Made by a program: the position numbers and the translations under genes. Below are positions 1-8,930 of a stretch of 64,000 nt of DNA, one piece after another. Origin of the DNA: Paenibacillus bouchesdurhonensis (lineage in GTDB: Bacteria > Bacillota > Bacilli > Paenibacillales > Paenibacillaceae). How positions within the stretch are numbered: position 1 is the first letter of the stretch; every line of letters starts with the position of its first letter. The DNA is taken from positions 381,898 to 445,897 of the forward strand of contig NZ_LT732548.1 of the NCBI RefSeq assembly GCF_900155685.1, in the 5' to 3' direction. The notes beneath the pieces are model-generated. The model saw only the letters and a program-made list of their open reading frames with translations. It searched no databases and was not told the origin of the DNA.

Positions 1-1
1 A

Positions 2-679
2 GAGAACTACAAGGTTGTTCTCGTTGATTTCAATGCAGAGACAGGGGAAGAGACGCTGCAGCTCGTGAAAGCGCAGGGCGGGGAAGGGATTTTTGTCCAA
101 GCCAATGTAACGAACAGCGAAGACGTGCAGAACTATGTCAATCAAGCGGTGGAGGCATATGGACGTATCGATTTCTTCTACAACAACGCCGGGGTCGTCC
201 AAAAATTTGCGAAAACAGCAGATGTTGAGGAGGCCGAGTTCGATCGTCTTGTCGCGGTGAACATGAAGGGCGTCTTCCTTGGCATGAAATATGTGCTGAA
301 AGTGATGGAGAAGCAGGGCAGCGGTCATATCCTGAATACGGCATCAACGGCTGGAATTCGCAGCGAGCATAGCGCCAGCATATATTCGGCGACGAAGCAT
401 GCGGTTGTCGGGCTGACCAAATCGGCTGCCATGGAATATGTGAAGCAGGGCATCCGCATCAACGCAATTTGTCCGGGAGGCGTGAGAACCCCGCTAACCG
501 AAAACGTAGCGAAATCATTTCAAGAGGGCGGTTATGTGCCGGAGGAGATATCGAATATGCGTATGGGCCGTCCGGCAGAACCCGAGGAAATTGCCGGAGT
601 GGTTGCATTCATGGCATCGCCCGCATCCAGCTACATGACGGGATCACTAATTACTGTAGATGGGGGATTAACGCTGTAG
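2..679 (+). CDS. SDR family oxidoreductase (5' end outside window)
   Basis: Short-chain dehydrogenase/reductase, an NAD(P)-dependent cytoplasmic oxidoreductase of unknown substrate. The reading frame is open from base 2, so the N-terminal Gly-rich nucleotide motif lies beyond the left edge. Visible SDR landmarks are the NNAG structural motif, the catalytic Ser region (NTASTAG) and the YSATK Tyr-x-x-x-Lys active site, followed by the usual PGGVRTP segment and the C-terminal GxxxxVDGG ending. The family is certain; the substrate cannot be told. It converges on the GNAT gene at 873, with a hairpin terminator between them. Confidence 0.9.
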   Translation, partial: ENYKVVLVDFNAETGEETLQLVKAQGGEGIFVQANVTNSEDVQNYVNQAVEAYGRIDFFYNNAGVVQKFAKTADVEEAEFDRLVAVNMKGVFLGMKYVLKVMEKQGSGHILNTASTAGIRSEHSASIYSATKHAVVGLTKSAAMEYVKQGIRINAICPGGVRTPLTENVAKSFQEGGYVPEEISNMRMGRPAEPEEIAGVVAFMASPASSYMTGSLITVDGGLTL

Positions 680-734
680 TCCTTACACTGGGATACCTTG
701 GTAGAGGGCTTGGTGGAATTCGATAGAATGCATC

Positions 735-786
735 TAAAAAAAGACCCGTTCCTTGCGTATCTGACGATACGATGGAACGGGTCTTG
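735..786. terminator. bidirectional hairpin terminator
   Basis: A perfect 12-bp stem (741-752 with 774-785) has an A-tract on its left side. That tract gives a good U-tract for the minus-strand GNAT operon ending at 873. The plus strand (SDR) has only a short T-poor tail, so termination is better supported on the minus strand. Confidence 0.75.
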
Positions 787-872
787 CGTATGTCTGACCA
801 TATACCGATAGATTATCGATATACTGACAGGCTTAGCGCCCGAACGATGCGAGGCTGTTAGTAGGCCCGCGG

Positions 873-1544
873 TTACAAAGGGAGCAAGGCTACGTCCGTT
901 TGGTCTTCCAAACGCTTCACCATGTCGTACCAGGACTGCGGCCGGTTAGGCAGCACCGCATAATAACGCTTCAAGAAGCTTACGATCAGCTCGGCTGACA
1001 GCCGCTCTAGCTTATCATCGGTTGGCAGGAAGCACAGATCCAGACCCGTAACGGCTTCTCCATCATTGTTCCAGGAAGGATGCACGTATTCAAAGTCGAG
1101 ATGCTTATATCCGAGATGCGATAGTACCTCCCGGCGCACGAACGGATCCATTGGCTTCACTCCGCCGAACTCATGCTCTTCTACGCGGTAGGGATCATAA
1201 ATTTCTGCGAACATGCCATGCAGCTTCACACCATTTGCTACAGCCAGCGCCTCTAAATCTCTGCTCCGATTCTTGGCGAGAAAGCGGCCGATGCCAAGTC
1301 CGGAATGGCCGATAATTGTAAAATCCGTCATGGCGACGTTAAAATCATCGTAATATCGGTATTCCGTAGCGCCGACCACTTTGCCTTCATGCACCGCAAC
1401 AAAGACACGAATGCCCGGATCCTCCAGCGGCTCTTTCCAGAGGTCGAATTCCAATACTTCCTCCGGCGGGAAGACTTCCTGCATCAGTTCATGCATGCTT
1501 CGGAAGAGGGAATCTTCAATATTCGTAATGCGATGATATTCCAT
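873..1544 (-). CDS. GNAT family N-acetyltransferase
   Basis: Probable acetyl-CoA-dependent N-acetyltransferase of 223 residues; the acceptor is unknown. A GNAT-like beta-strand core (IRVFVAVHEGKVVGATEYRYY) is followed by a GLGIGRFLA segment resembling the acetyl-CoA pyrophosphate loop (motif A), though the Arg/Gln-x-x-Gly pattern is imperfect. The protein extends beyond the usual ~150-residue GNAT fold by a C-terminal region of unknown role. A strong AGGAGG site precedes the ATG. It is the last gene of a minus-strand operon, 65 bases after the other GNAT gene and downstream of the nitrilase, so the three may act on one amide or amine substrate. Confidence 0.75.
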   Translation of the reverse strand: MEYHRITNIEDSLFRSMHELMQEVFPPEEVLEFDLWKEPLEDPGIRVFVAVHEGKVVGATEYRYYDDFNVAMTDFTIIGHSGLGIGRFLAKNRSRDLEALAVANGVKLHGMFAEIYDPYRVEEHEFGGVKPMDPFVRREVLSHLGYKHLDFEYVHPSWNNDGEAVTGLDLCFLPTDDKLERLSAELIVSFLKRYYAVLPNRPQSWYDMVKRLEDQTDVALLPL

Positions 1545-1609
1545 TCATTTAACCTCCTGATCGGCTTCTATATTATCAAATTTTCAAGATTAGCTTATAC
1601 GTAAAAATT

Positions 1610-2284
1610 CTATCTTATAAAAGGATTCCGCCACTCCATCAACGCCCCGTAATGGCAGGACTCTTCGTCTTCTAAATAATTTGCGGCTACGCCGATCGGC
1701 GTACGTCCGCAGCGAAGCATGAATGTGATGATCGGATCCCTCAACTTGCCGCTGACAACGGCATCAAGGTATTCCTCAGCCGTCATGTGCTCTTCATGCA
1801 AATGATACCCGGGCATTCGCCCTCCCCCAAGCAGCCGGCGCAGCCCGAGCTGAACGACGATGTCATACATGGAGAGCATCAGCCACTTGCCTAGCCCCAG
1901 CTTCCGGTAAGAGGGTTGCACACTGATGTCAGCAACATACAACGTACTGCCATCAGGGTCATGGGTGCGGATATATCCGCTGTCTGTCACCTCTGCCCAG
2001 GTATGGGCATGACCCGGGCGAACGCTATCTTCGCTTACGAGCAGGCTGGTCATCGAGCCAGCGATCTGCCCATTGACCTCGATGCACAGCGCCCCTTCCG
2101 GGAAAAGTCTGACGTGATTGCCGAGCTGCTCCGTATTCCACCAAAGCTCTGGGGGGAAGGGAGGAGGAAAGCTCTCCTGCTGAATGGCAATCAGTCCAGG
2201 GAAGTCGGGCTGCTCATAATTGCGAATGACTGCTCGTACAGGGTGACTTCCGTCAAATACATATAGCTCTTTATGATACATCAT
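1610..2284 (-). CDS. GNAT acetyltransferase, like the GNAT domain of GNAT-nitrilase fusions
   Basis: A 224-residue GNAT acetyltransferase. The N-terminal segment AIQQESFPPPFPPELWW and the motif A core ADISVQPSYRKLGLGKWLM resemble the N-terminal domain of Bacillus proteins annotated as bifunctional GNAT/carbon-nitrogen hydrolases (B. subtilis YhcX type). Here it is a separate gene 42 bases downstream of a stand-alone nitrilase. GGAGGAGG precedes a TTG-ATG-ATG run; I chose the first ATG on spacing. The acceptor is unknown, and the link to the nitrilase is an inference from family fusions and operon order. Confidence 0.8.
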   Translation of the reverse strand: MMYHKELYVFDGSHPVRAVIRNYEQPDFPGLIAIQQESFPPPFPPELWWNTEQLGNHVRLFPEGALCIEVNGQIAGSMTSLLVSEDSVRPGHAHTWAEVTDSGYIRTHDPDGSTLYVADISVQPSYRKLGLGKWLMLSMYDIVVQLGLRRLLGGGRMPGYHLHEEHMTAEEYLDAVVSGKLRDPIITFMLRCGRTPIGVAANYLEDEESCHYGALMEWRNPFIR

Positions 2285-2326
2285 CAAGCCTCCTCCACGG
2301 CAAATATCCAGCTGCAGCTATTTGGG

Positions 2327-3184
2327 CTACTTCCAATCCGTATACAAATCGGTGCGGCGATCTCGCCAGGTCGTTACCGAGCCGCTGTCTCTCACTTGAT
2401 AGAGGAGCTCCAGATCAAGGTCAGCCGTAACGATCATGTCATGGTTGATTTCGCCCTCGGCCAACAGCCCGCGCGGAGGAAATGGAATATCATTTGGTGA
2501 AATAATGGCTGCTTGTCCAAAGTTGGCGCGCATGAAGTCTACCGTCGGCAGCGAGCCAACCGTTCCGGTCAGGACGACATAGATTTGATTCTCGATCGTC
2601 CGAGCATGGCTCGTATAGCGGACGCGGTGGAATCCGTGGCGGTCGTCGGTGCAGGAAGGGCAAAAAATTACATCTGCGCCCTTGGCTTTGGCCATCCGCA
2701 CGATTTCTGGGAACTCAATATCATAGCAAGTCAGCATGGCAATCATTCCCTTGTCCGTTTCAAAAACTTGAAGCCCTTCGCCCGCACTCATATTCCATTC
2801 CTTCACTTCCGTTGGTGTGATATGCAGCTTGGGCTGTTCTCCGATTCTGCCGTCCGGATAGAAGAGATGCGCCGAGTTGTACAGCTTCCCGGCTTTCCGC
2901 ACGACATGAGTCCCCCCGATGATATGGGTGCGGCTCTCTCTAGCCAGCGCTGTGAACAGCTCCAAGTACTGCTCCGTAAAGTCGGGAAGCTCGTTAATGC
3001 TCAGCGCCTGTCCCCGTTCGTTTCCGATCGACATTAATTGCGTGGTGAAAAATTCGGGAAACAGAATGAATTCAGCGTCGTATTCCGCTGCCGTTCTTAC
3101 ATAATGCCGGCATTGGTCGGCGAATTCCTCGAACGAGCGAATTGTATGAAGATGATATTGTACTGCGGATACCCTGATTTTCAT
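2327..3184 (-). CDS. carbon-nitrogen hydrolase (nitrilase superfamily)
   Basis: Predicted cytoplasmic amidase or nitrilase-superfamily hydrolase of 285 residues, the usual length for the fold. The catalytic triad is visible: Glu44 in LFPEFF, Lys119 in PKLHITP and Cys153 in LTCYDIEFPE. The start is set at the ATG at 3184, because GGAGGTA lies just upstream; an in-frame start 15 codons earlier lacks such a site. First gene of the operon with the two GNAT genes. In Bacillus relatives the equivalent hydrolase is fused behind a GNAT domain, so the substrate may be an acylated amine or amide, but that is inference. Confidence 0.88.
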   Translation of the reverse strand: MKIRVSAVQYHLHTIRSFEEFADQCRHYVRTAAEYDAEFILFPEFFTTQLMSIGNERGQALSINELPDFTEQYLELFTALARESRTHIIGGTHVVRKAGKLYNSAHLFYPDGRIGEQPKLHITPTEVKEWNMSAGEGLQVFETDKGMIAMLTCYDIEFPEIVRMAKAKGADVIFCPSCTDDRHGFHRVRYTSHARTIENQIYVVLTGTVGSLPTVDFMRANFGQAAIISPNDIPFPPRGLLAEGEINHDMIVTADLDLELLYQVRDSGSVTTWRDRRTDLYTDWK

Positions 3185-3290
3185 GGAGTACCTCCCGTTA
3201 TAGTCTCGGCTCATATTTCGGTTGAACATTCAGAATATCTCTTTTTGCATAAAAATTAAAGTGCTTTGCAGGAATAAAGTTTCCCTGCAC

Positions 3291-3325
3291 GCAAAAGCGC
3301 AGCCTGCTTACGACTGCGCTTGCTC
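3291..3325 (-). terminator. terminator overlapping the pepT stop codon
   Basis: An 8-bp stem (AAGCGCAG at 3295-3302 with CTGCGCTT at 3314-3321) carries the pepT stop codon in its loop. On the minus strand it is followed by TTTTGCGTG. Confidence 0.5.
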
Positions 3326-4582
3326 CTCAAATTGTCGGACAATGCCGATAATGACCTCGGTTGCCTTAATCATATTGTCTACTGAGATGTACTCGAATCT
3401 GCCGTGGTAGTTCTCGCCGCCAGTAAATAGATTAGGCGTCGGCAGTCCCATATAGGACAGCTGTGATCCATCGGTACCGCCTCGGATCGGAGTCATGATC
3501 GGCTCAATCCCCAGGCCCTTCATAACCTTGGCGGCCACGTGCACGATATCCATGGAAGGTTCGATCTTCTCACGCATATTGTAATACTCGTCCCGAATAT
3601 CGAGGACAAGCTTATCTTGACCGTACTTTGCCTTTAAGTCATGGACAATGCTCTCTATCTTTGCCTTGCGGGCTTCAAAATGCTGGCGGTCAAAATCGCG
3701 AATGAGATACTGCAGCCGGGTTTGCTCCACATCTCCCTTAATCGAGGAGAGGTGGTAGAAACCTTCGTAGCCCTCGGTATGCTCAGGCGCTTCTCCCGCC
3801 GGAAGCTGGGCATGAAATTCCATGGCGATTTTAGCCGAATTGATCATTTTGCCCTTGGCAGTTCCCGGGTGTACATTAACCCCTTTGCACGTTATTTTGG
3901 CAGTAGCGGCATTGAAGCTTTCATATTCCAGTTCGCCCAACGGGCCGCCGTCCACCGTATAGGCAAATTCGGCACCGAAGGCAGTTACATCGAAGCGCTC
4001 GGGGCCTCTTCCGATCTCCTCATCCGGTGTAAAGGCTACTCGGATTGTACCGTGCTTAATTTCAGGGTGATTAATCAAATAAGCCATGGCAGTCATAATT
4101 TCGGCAATTCCCGCCTTGTCGTCGGCGCCGAGCAGGGTGGTGCCATCGGTCGTAATCAGCGTATGGCCTTTGTATTTATGTAGCTCAGGAAACTCTCTTG
4201 GGGATAACACGATATTTCCGGCTTCATTCAGTAGAATGTCACCGCCGTCGTAGCTCTCTACAATTTGCGGCTTGACATCAGCGCCCGAGAACTCGGTAGC
4301 CGTATCCAGATGAGCGAGAAAGCCGATGACTGGCACGTCCTTTATCGTGTTGCCGGGAAGGGTGGCCATAACATAACCATTGTCGTCCATGCTGGCATCC
4401 TCCATGCCGATCTCTTGCAGCTCTTGAACCAGCTGCCTGGCCAAAGTGAGTTGACCGGGAGTAGACGGGCAAATCTCGTTGTCTTCATTGGACTGCGTAT
4501 CGATGCGGACATAGGAGGTAAATCTGTTGATGATTTCGTCTCTCACAGGAATCAGCCTCTTTTCGTCATTTTCATTACTCAT
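3308..4582 (-). CDS. pepT: peptidase T (tripeptide aminopeptidase)
   Basis: Cytoplasmic zinc aminopeptidase that removes the N-terminal residue of tripeptides (M20 family). Length (424 residues) fits PepT. Dinuclear zinc site residues are recognisable: His in FLAHLDTA, bridging Asp in LGADDKAG, the Glu pair in TPDEEIG, Asp in [10 protein letters not shown] and the C-terminal His in [10 protein letters not shown]. The segment [21 protein letters not shown] is characteristic of this family. No strong ribosome site precedes the ATG. Transcribed away from the orphan gene at 4751 and towards the nitrilase operon, from which a stop-overlapping hairpin separates it. Confidence 0.95.
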   Translation of the reverse strand: MSNENDEKRLIPVRDEIINRFTSYVRIDTQSNEDNEICPSTPGQLTLARQLVQELQEIGMEDASMDDNGYVMATLPGNTIKDVPVIGFLAHLDTATEFSGADVKPQIVESYDGGDILLNEAGNIVLSPREFPELHKYKGHTLITTDGTTLLGADDKAGIAEIMTAMAYLINHPEIKHGTIRVAFTPDEEIGRGPERFDVTAFGAEFAYTVDGGPLGELEYESFNAATAKITCKGVNVHPGTAKGKMINSAKIAMEFHAQLPAGEAPEHTEGYEGFYHLSSIKGDVEQTRLQYLIRDFDRQHFEARKAKIESIVHDLKAKYGQDKLVLDIRDEYYNMREKIEPSMDIVHVAAKVMKGLGIEPIMTPIRGGTDGSQLSYMGLPTPNLFTGGENYHGRFEYISVDNMIKATEVIIGIVRQFEEQAQS

Positions 4583-4670
4583 TGAATTGTATCAAACCGG
4601 ATGCCTGCATGAAAGCGGTGTGGCAGGATGCCAAGAAGAGTAGAACTAGGAACTTCACCAGTTATTATGC

Positions 4671-4697
4671 TAAAAAATCTCAAAATCCTACCGATAT
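4671..4697 (+). promoter_or_regulatory. sigma-D (flagellar)-type promoter
   Basis: TAAA at 4671-4674, a 15-base spacer, then ACCGATAT at 4690-4697. The Bacillus sigma-D consensus is TAAA-N14-16-GCCGATAT, so only the first base of the -10 differs. It lies 54 bases before the ATG of the 126-residue gene. Confidence 0.55.
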
Positions 4698-4750
4698 ACA
4701 GGTTAGGAGCGTTTTGGTGATATTTTAAAAAAAAGAGGTGAGGTTAAATT

Positions 4751-5131
4751 ATGCATATTTCTTGCGGGCCCAGTATAGGACACAATTATAACGCTGTTTC
4801 TCCAAAGGCGCAGAATAGGAGCCAAGCCCTCTTAGAATATAAATTTGCCTTAGAGGAATCGAAGGCAGATGAAGAGCAGAAGAAGGATGATCATTCCGGA
4901 AAGCTAGTAACCAGCCGGGAGGGCGGCTATATTAGGCAATATTTAGTGAAAGCGGACGGTACGCGAATATTAATTAGCGAGCTTCAGGAGGATGCTGAAT
5001 CGACCCCTTTAACTAACCATACGAGTCGTCTGGAAAATCATATGCACAGTGATGGCATTCATCAGAATACAGAGGAAATGATCAGCCTTCTCAACTTCCA
5101 GGCGGGGATCATTAATAATAAGAAGAGATAG
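4751..5131 (+). CDS. hypothetical protein (possible sigma-D regulon member)
   Basis: I do not recognise this 126-residue protein. It is hydrophilic, has no signal peptide or membrane segment, and is rich in Glu, Lys, Ser and Asn with a charged stretch around residues 34-48. A compact middle part (EGGYIRQYLVKADGTRILISE, roughly residues 57-77) could form a small beta structure, and the C-terminus ends in a possible amphipathic helix (EEMISLLNFQAGIINNKKR). AGAGGTGAGG sits before the ATG, a sigma-D-like promoter lies upstream and a hairpin terminator follows, so it appears monocistronic and real. A motility-related role is suggested only by the promoter. Confidence 0.7.
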   Translation: MHISCGPSIGHNYNAVSPKAQNRSQALLEYKFALEESKADEEQKKDDHSGKLVTSREGGYIRQYLVKADGTRILISELQEDAESTPLTNHTSRLENHMHSDGIHQNTEEMISLLNFQAGIINNKKR

Positions 5132-5152
5132 CTGGAAGCAGCAAGAGAAAAG

Positions 5153-5193
5153 CGCCGGGTAGCGGAGTTAAACCGCAGAACCCGGCGTTCTTT
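5153..5193 (+). terminator. intrinsic terminator
   Basis: CGCCGGGT (5153-5160) pairs with ACCCGGCG (5180-5187). An inner GCGG/CCGC hairpin sits in the loop, and a TTCTTT tail follows. It ends the 126-residue orphan gene and lies before the convergent permease operon. Confidence 0.75.
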
Positions 5194-5217
5194 ATATGCC
5201 TTGCACAGATTGATTGT

Positions 5218-6048
5218 TTAGCCTTTTACCGCCCCAGCCACAACGCCTTTAACAATGTGCTTCTGCAGGAACATGAACACGATGATGGATGGCAGCACGG
5301 CCATAACCATGGCTGTCATGGCATATTGCCAGTCTGAGGTGTACTGTCCTACGAAAGTATAGGCGGCCAGCGTCAATGTTTTCGTGCTCGGTGAGCCGTT
5401 AACCATCAGAAGTGGAAGCAGGAAGTCGTTCCAGATCCACATGACGTCGATAATAACGATCGTAGTCGTTACCGATTTCAGCAGTGGGAAGATGACCCGG
5501 AAGAACAGGCGGAAACCGGAAGCGCCGTCAATCGTTGCGCTCTCGTCGATCTCATTGGGAATCCCCTTGACGAACCCGTGGTAAATGAACATGGCCAGCG
5601 GTGCGCCAAAGCCCCAATACAGGATGCCAAGCCCCCAGGTGCTGTCTGAAAGATGGAAGCCCTTCGCCATTTGCAGCACGGACAGCATGATCGATTGGAA
5701 CGGGATCAGCATCGGCATGATACAAATGAAATAAATCAGATTGCTCGTCTTAGACTTCGTTCTGGCCAGCTTGTATGCCGCGATGGAGGAGATCAGGATG
5801 ATCCCGGCCAGACCAAGCACGGTAATTACGGTATTGTTCAGGAACAATCTCGGATAGTTAATGTATTTCCACACGTAGCTGTAGTTCTCGAATGCCAAAC
5901 TTTTTGGAAGAGCGATCACGTCTGTCATGACTTCGGAGAAGCTCTTCAAAGAGTTAATGATGGTCAAGAACAACGGATACAAGAACAGCAGCGAGAGGAT
6001 GACCATGAATACTTCAAAGACGATGCGTCCTGCCTTTCTGCTCTTCAT
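5218..6048 (-). CDS. carbohydrate ABC transporter permease (MalG type)
   Basis: Inner-membrane permease of a CUT1 sugar importer, 276 residues with about six membrane segments. The cytoplasmic EAA loop, which docks the ATPase, is clear (EIDESATIDGASGFRLFFRVIFP, about residues 165-187), and the C-terminal VKGVVAGAVKG tail is typical of MalG-type subunits. Its start overlaps the stop of the partner permease by one base (TAATG), which implies translational coupling. No ATP-binding gene is nearby, so a shared MsmX-type ATPase is likely. The GH36 enzyme in the same cluster suggests alpha-galactosides as cargo (inference). Confidence 0.93.
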   Translation of the reverse strand: MKSRKAGRIVFEVFMVILSLLFLYPLFLTIINSLKSFSEVMTDVIALPKSLAFENYSYVWKYINYPRLFLNNTVITVLGLAGIILISSIAAYKLARTKSKTSNLIYFICIMPMLIPFQSIMLSVLQMAKGFHLSDSTWGLGILYWGFGAPLAMFIYHGFVKGIPNEIDESATIDGASGFRLFFRVIFPLLKSVTTTIVIIDVMWIWNDFLLPLLMVNGSPSTKTLTLAAYTFVGQYTSDWQYAMTAMVMAVLPSIIVFMFLQKHIVKGVVAGAVKG

Positions 6049-6935
6049 TATGCCTCAACCTCCCTGCGTTTGAAGATCGTCAATTGAATCACGGTAATGA
6101 TCAGCACGGCAACGAACAGAATGAGCGCCTTGGCTGTACCATATCCGTATAGGTTGTTCTGGAACGTATCCCGATAAATATCGTATGCGACGCTGTAGGT
6201 TGTACCGCCAGGGCCGCCGCCCGTGAGGGACAGGATGACATCGAATACTTTGATCGAGTTCGTCAGCGCCATAAACACGGAAATTGTGATGGAAGGGGCC
6301 AGCAAAGGGAGCGTGATGCTGAAGAACCGGCGTACAGGGCCAGCCCCGTCTACCGTAGCTGCTTCCTTCATGTCGTCCGGCACCGATTGCAGGCCGGCGA
6401 TGTAAATGACGAGATAGAAACCGACCGACTGCCAAATCGAAACGAGCAGAACGGATATGAAGGCCAGGTTTGGCTCCCCGAGCCAGCTCAGCTGGAATAT
6501 GCCCCAGCCCGTGCTCGCTCCGAGCGATTCGAAGCCTTGCATAAAGATAAATTTCCAAATGAAACCAACGATGACTAAGCTAAGAATGTACGGAATGAAG
6601 AAAGCGGCTCTTAGCCAGGTCGTGGATTTCATCTTCATGTCGAGGACAAGCGCCAGCAGAATCGCCAGGACGTTCACGAGTACGATGTACAATATCGCGT
6701 ACTTAATCGTGAACCAGCTTGCGTTCATAAAATTGGCATCCCCGCTAAAAATTTGTTTAAAGTTGTCCAGACCTACGAATTTCGGATTTTTGGATATCCC
6801 ATTCCACTTCGTTAAGGAATAGCGAATCGTCATCATAAACGGATAATAGAATACGGCTATTACGCTGATTAGAACAGGTAGCGTGAAAACGCCGAATTCT
6901 AATCTTTCAGCCCATTTTCTCCCCAGTTTGAACAT
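6048..6935 (-). CDS. carbohydrate ABC transporter permease (MalF type)
   Basis: Partner permease of the CUT1 importer, 295 residues from the chosen start. The ATG at 6935 has AGAGGTG at proper distance; an in-frame start 20 codons upstream has no such site. N-terminal membrane segment FGVFTLPVLISVIAVFYYPF, then further membrane helices and the EAA loop DMKEAATVDGAGPVRRFFSITLP near the C-terminal third. Transcribed divergently from the kinase/regulator/binding-protein genes, with about 170 bases between, so both arms probably answer to the same YesN-like regulator. The binding protein sits on the other arm at 10692. Confidence 0.93.
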   Translation of the reverse strand: MFKLGRKWAERLEFGVFTLPVLISVIAVFYYPFMMTIRYSLTKWNGISKNPKFVGLDNFKQIFSGDANFMNASWFTIKYAILYIVLVNVLAILLALVLDMKMKSTTWLRAAFFIPYILSLVIVGFIWKFIFMQGFESLGASTGWGIFQLSWLGEPNLAFISVLLVSIWQSVGFYLVIYIAGLQSVPDDMKEAATVDGAGPVRRFFSITLPLLAPSITISVFMALTNSIKVFDVILSLTGGGPGGTTYSVAYDIYRDTFQNNLYGYGTAKALILFVAVLIITVIQLTIFKRREVEA

Positions 6936-7106
6936 ATCGCACCTCTTTTTCGTATCGTATTTTCTACAGACAAGAGAGCAGCCATTTCTATACACTCTGT
7001 CGTTTTCGGCTATAATAATTATAATTCAGGGACGGACGCGTCTAAATGGATATAAGAAAACAGTTAAGGGTAAAAAGGTAAACTGTAGCACTGTAGGGGG
7101 ACAGCG

Positions 7107-8930
7107 ATGAACAAAAGGTTAACAGCTGCTATGAAGTCGATGATTGATCGGGTGTCTCGCAGACTGGTCAATAAGCTTAATTTGCTTTTTACATCAATTA
7201 TTATTCTTATCGTGGGGTCGCTTACGGTAATTTCCTACCAAATGCTCCAGAAGGAATCGATCAGCAACAGCATCGCCAGCACGACGAATAACCTGATGCT
7301 TGTAAATCAGAAGCTGGAGGACTATCTGGACGGGATCGAGCAATTCTCGCTGCCGCACAACAAATATGACGAGATTATCCGGGCGGTCATGCAGGAGGGG
7401 AACGATTACGCCGCCAGAATGTATCTTGAAGATTATTTGAGGGACATGTTCTACAGTCGCAAGGATCTGGAGAGCATTTATTTGTATTTGATCGATCAGC
7501 AAAAATATTATTCGATAACCCGAGAGGCCTACAATATAACGATCAGGGTCGGTTATCAGGGCGGCATCGATGAGCAGCCATGGTATCAGGAGGCGATGAA
7601 CAGTCCGCAGAACCGTTCATTCCAATCCTTCGTTCTGCCGGATGCGGTAAGCGGCTATCCGATGACTTCCGAGCCGGAATTCATGGGCTATCACCGCGTC
7701 CTGCGTTCGATTGCTTCGCGGGAGCCGAGGGCTGTGCTATCTTTTTATTTGAAGCCGACGGTGAAGGACAGCATTATGAGCGACATCCCGTTCGAAGAGG
7801 GAGAGCATCTGATGTTCCTCGATCCGAATAATGTGCCTTTTCACACGGATGATTTGGGGGTCTATGAGGCGAGCAGGTCGGCTCCCTGGTTCCAGAACCT
7901 CGGCGATGATTCGGGAAGCCCTGTTACTTGGCCGAATGAGGACAAGCGTTACCTCGTCGTTTACGATGTGGGGCAGCAGGATGGATGGAAGCTGATTAAG
8001 CCGATTCCTTACAGCAGTATCTATGAGGCGGCAACGAAAGCGCGGAATTTGAGTTATTTGATCGGTCTTATTTTTCTGGTTATATCGGTTGTTCTCGTTA
8101 CTTTAACCTCCAATGCGATCACGAAGCCGCTCAACCGCCTGTCGCGCCATATGCGGCGATTCAGCGAAGGGACGTTCGATGCGGAAGCCCCGGTGCAGGG
8201 CAAGGATGAAATTGCCTTTTTGACACTGCATTTTAACCAGATGGTGCGGCGCACGAATGATTTGATCAATGAACGCTACCGCATGAAGCTGGTGGAGAAG
8301 AATGCGATTCTGAAGGCGCTGGAGGCAGAGATAAATCCTCACTTTCTGTACAACGCGCTGCAGGCGATATCCACGAAAGCGCTCAAGAGTGGAAACGACG
8401 ATGTGGCCGATATGGTGGATGCCCTGGCACTTACGCTACGGTACTGCATAAGCGGCAAAGATATCGTGTACGCTAGGGAAGAACTTAAGCATATCGAACG
8501 ATATTTGGCGCTGCAAACCGCAAGGTTCGGCAGTCGGCTTCAGGTGGATATCGAATGGGACGAGGCGTTGATGGAGCTGCAAATTCCCAAGTTGTCCATT
8601 CAGTCCCTGGTGGAGAATTCGATCAAGCATGCGGTGGAGAAGGTATCGACCCCGGTGACGATCGTCGTTCGGGCTACGGTAAGCGAGAGCCATGCCATCA
8701 TTTCGGTTTATGATAACGGGCCGGGAATTTCCCCGGATCGGCTGGAGCAAATTTTACAGACGTTTGAAGTGGATTGGGAAGAGCAAGAAGGGGAGAATAT
8801 CGGTCTGAAGAACTTGAATACCCGCCTGAAGCTGCTATATGGCGATCAATCGGGACTTGCGATCCATAGCGATGGATCGGGAACGGAAATGACGATGAGG
8901 ATACCGCGGGGAGGCGTAGAACATGTATAA
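7107..8930 (+). CDS. YesM-like sensor histidine kinase
   Basis: Membrane sensor kinase of 607 residues. Order: membrane segment about residues 26-46, a large extracellular sensing region about 47-310, second membrane segment about 313-335, HAMP (SNAITKPLNRLSRHMRRFSEGTF) and then the His_kinase domain with INPHFLYN (phosphorylated His412). The ATPase part has the N-box VENSIKHAV and DNGPGI. GGGGGA precedes the ATG. It overlaps the response regulator by 8 bases. The family senses extracellular sugars and controls nearby CUT1 importers, matching the divergent permeases and downstream binding protein and alpha-galactosidase. Confidence 0.93.
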   Translation: MNKRLTAAMKSMIDRVSRRLVNKLNLLFTSIIILIVGSLTVISYQMLQKESISNSIASTTNNLMLVNQKLEDYLDGIEQFSLPHNKYDEIIRAVMQEGNDYAARMYLEDYLRDMFYSRKDLESIYLYLIDQQKYYSITREAYNITIRVGYQGGIDEQPWYQEAMNSPQNRSFQSFVLPDAVSGYPMTSEPEFMGYHRVLRSIASREPRAVLSFYLKPTVKDSIMSDIPFEEGEHLMFLDPNNVPFHTDDLGVYEASRSAPWFQNLGDDSGSPVTWPNEDKRYLVVYDVGQQDGWKLIKPIPYSSIYEAATKARNLSYLIGLIFLVISVVLVTLTSNAITKPLNRLSRHMRRFSEGTFDAEAPVQGKDEIAFLTLHFNQMVRRTNDLINERYRMKLVEKNAILKALEAEINPHFLYNALQAISTKALKSGNDDVADMVDALALTLRYCISGKDIVYAREELKHIERYLALQTARFGSRLQVDIEWDEALMELQIPKLSIQSLVENSIKHAVEKVSTPVTIVVRATVSESHAIISVYDNGPGISPDRLEQILQTFEVDWEEQEGENIGLKNLNTRLKLLYGDQSGLAIHSDGSGTEMTMRIPRGGVEHV

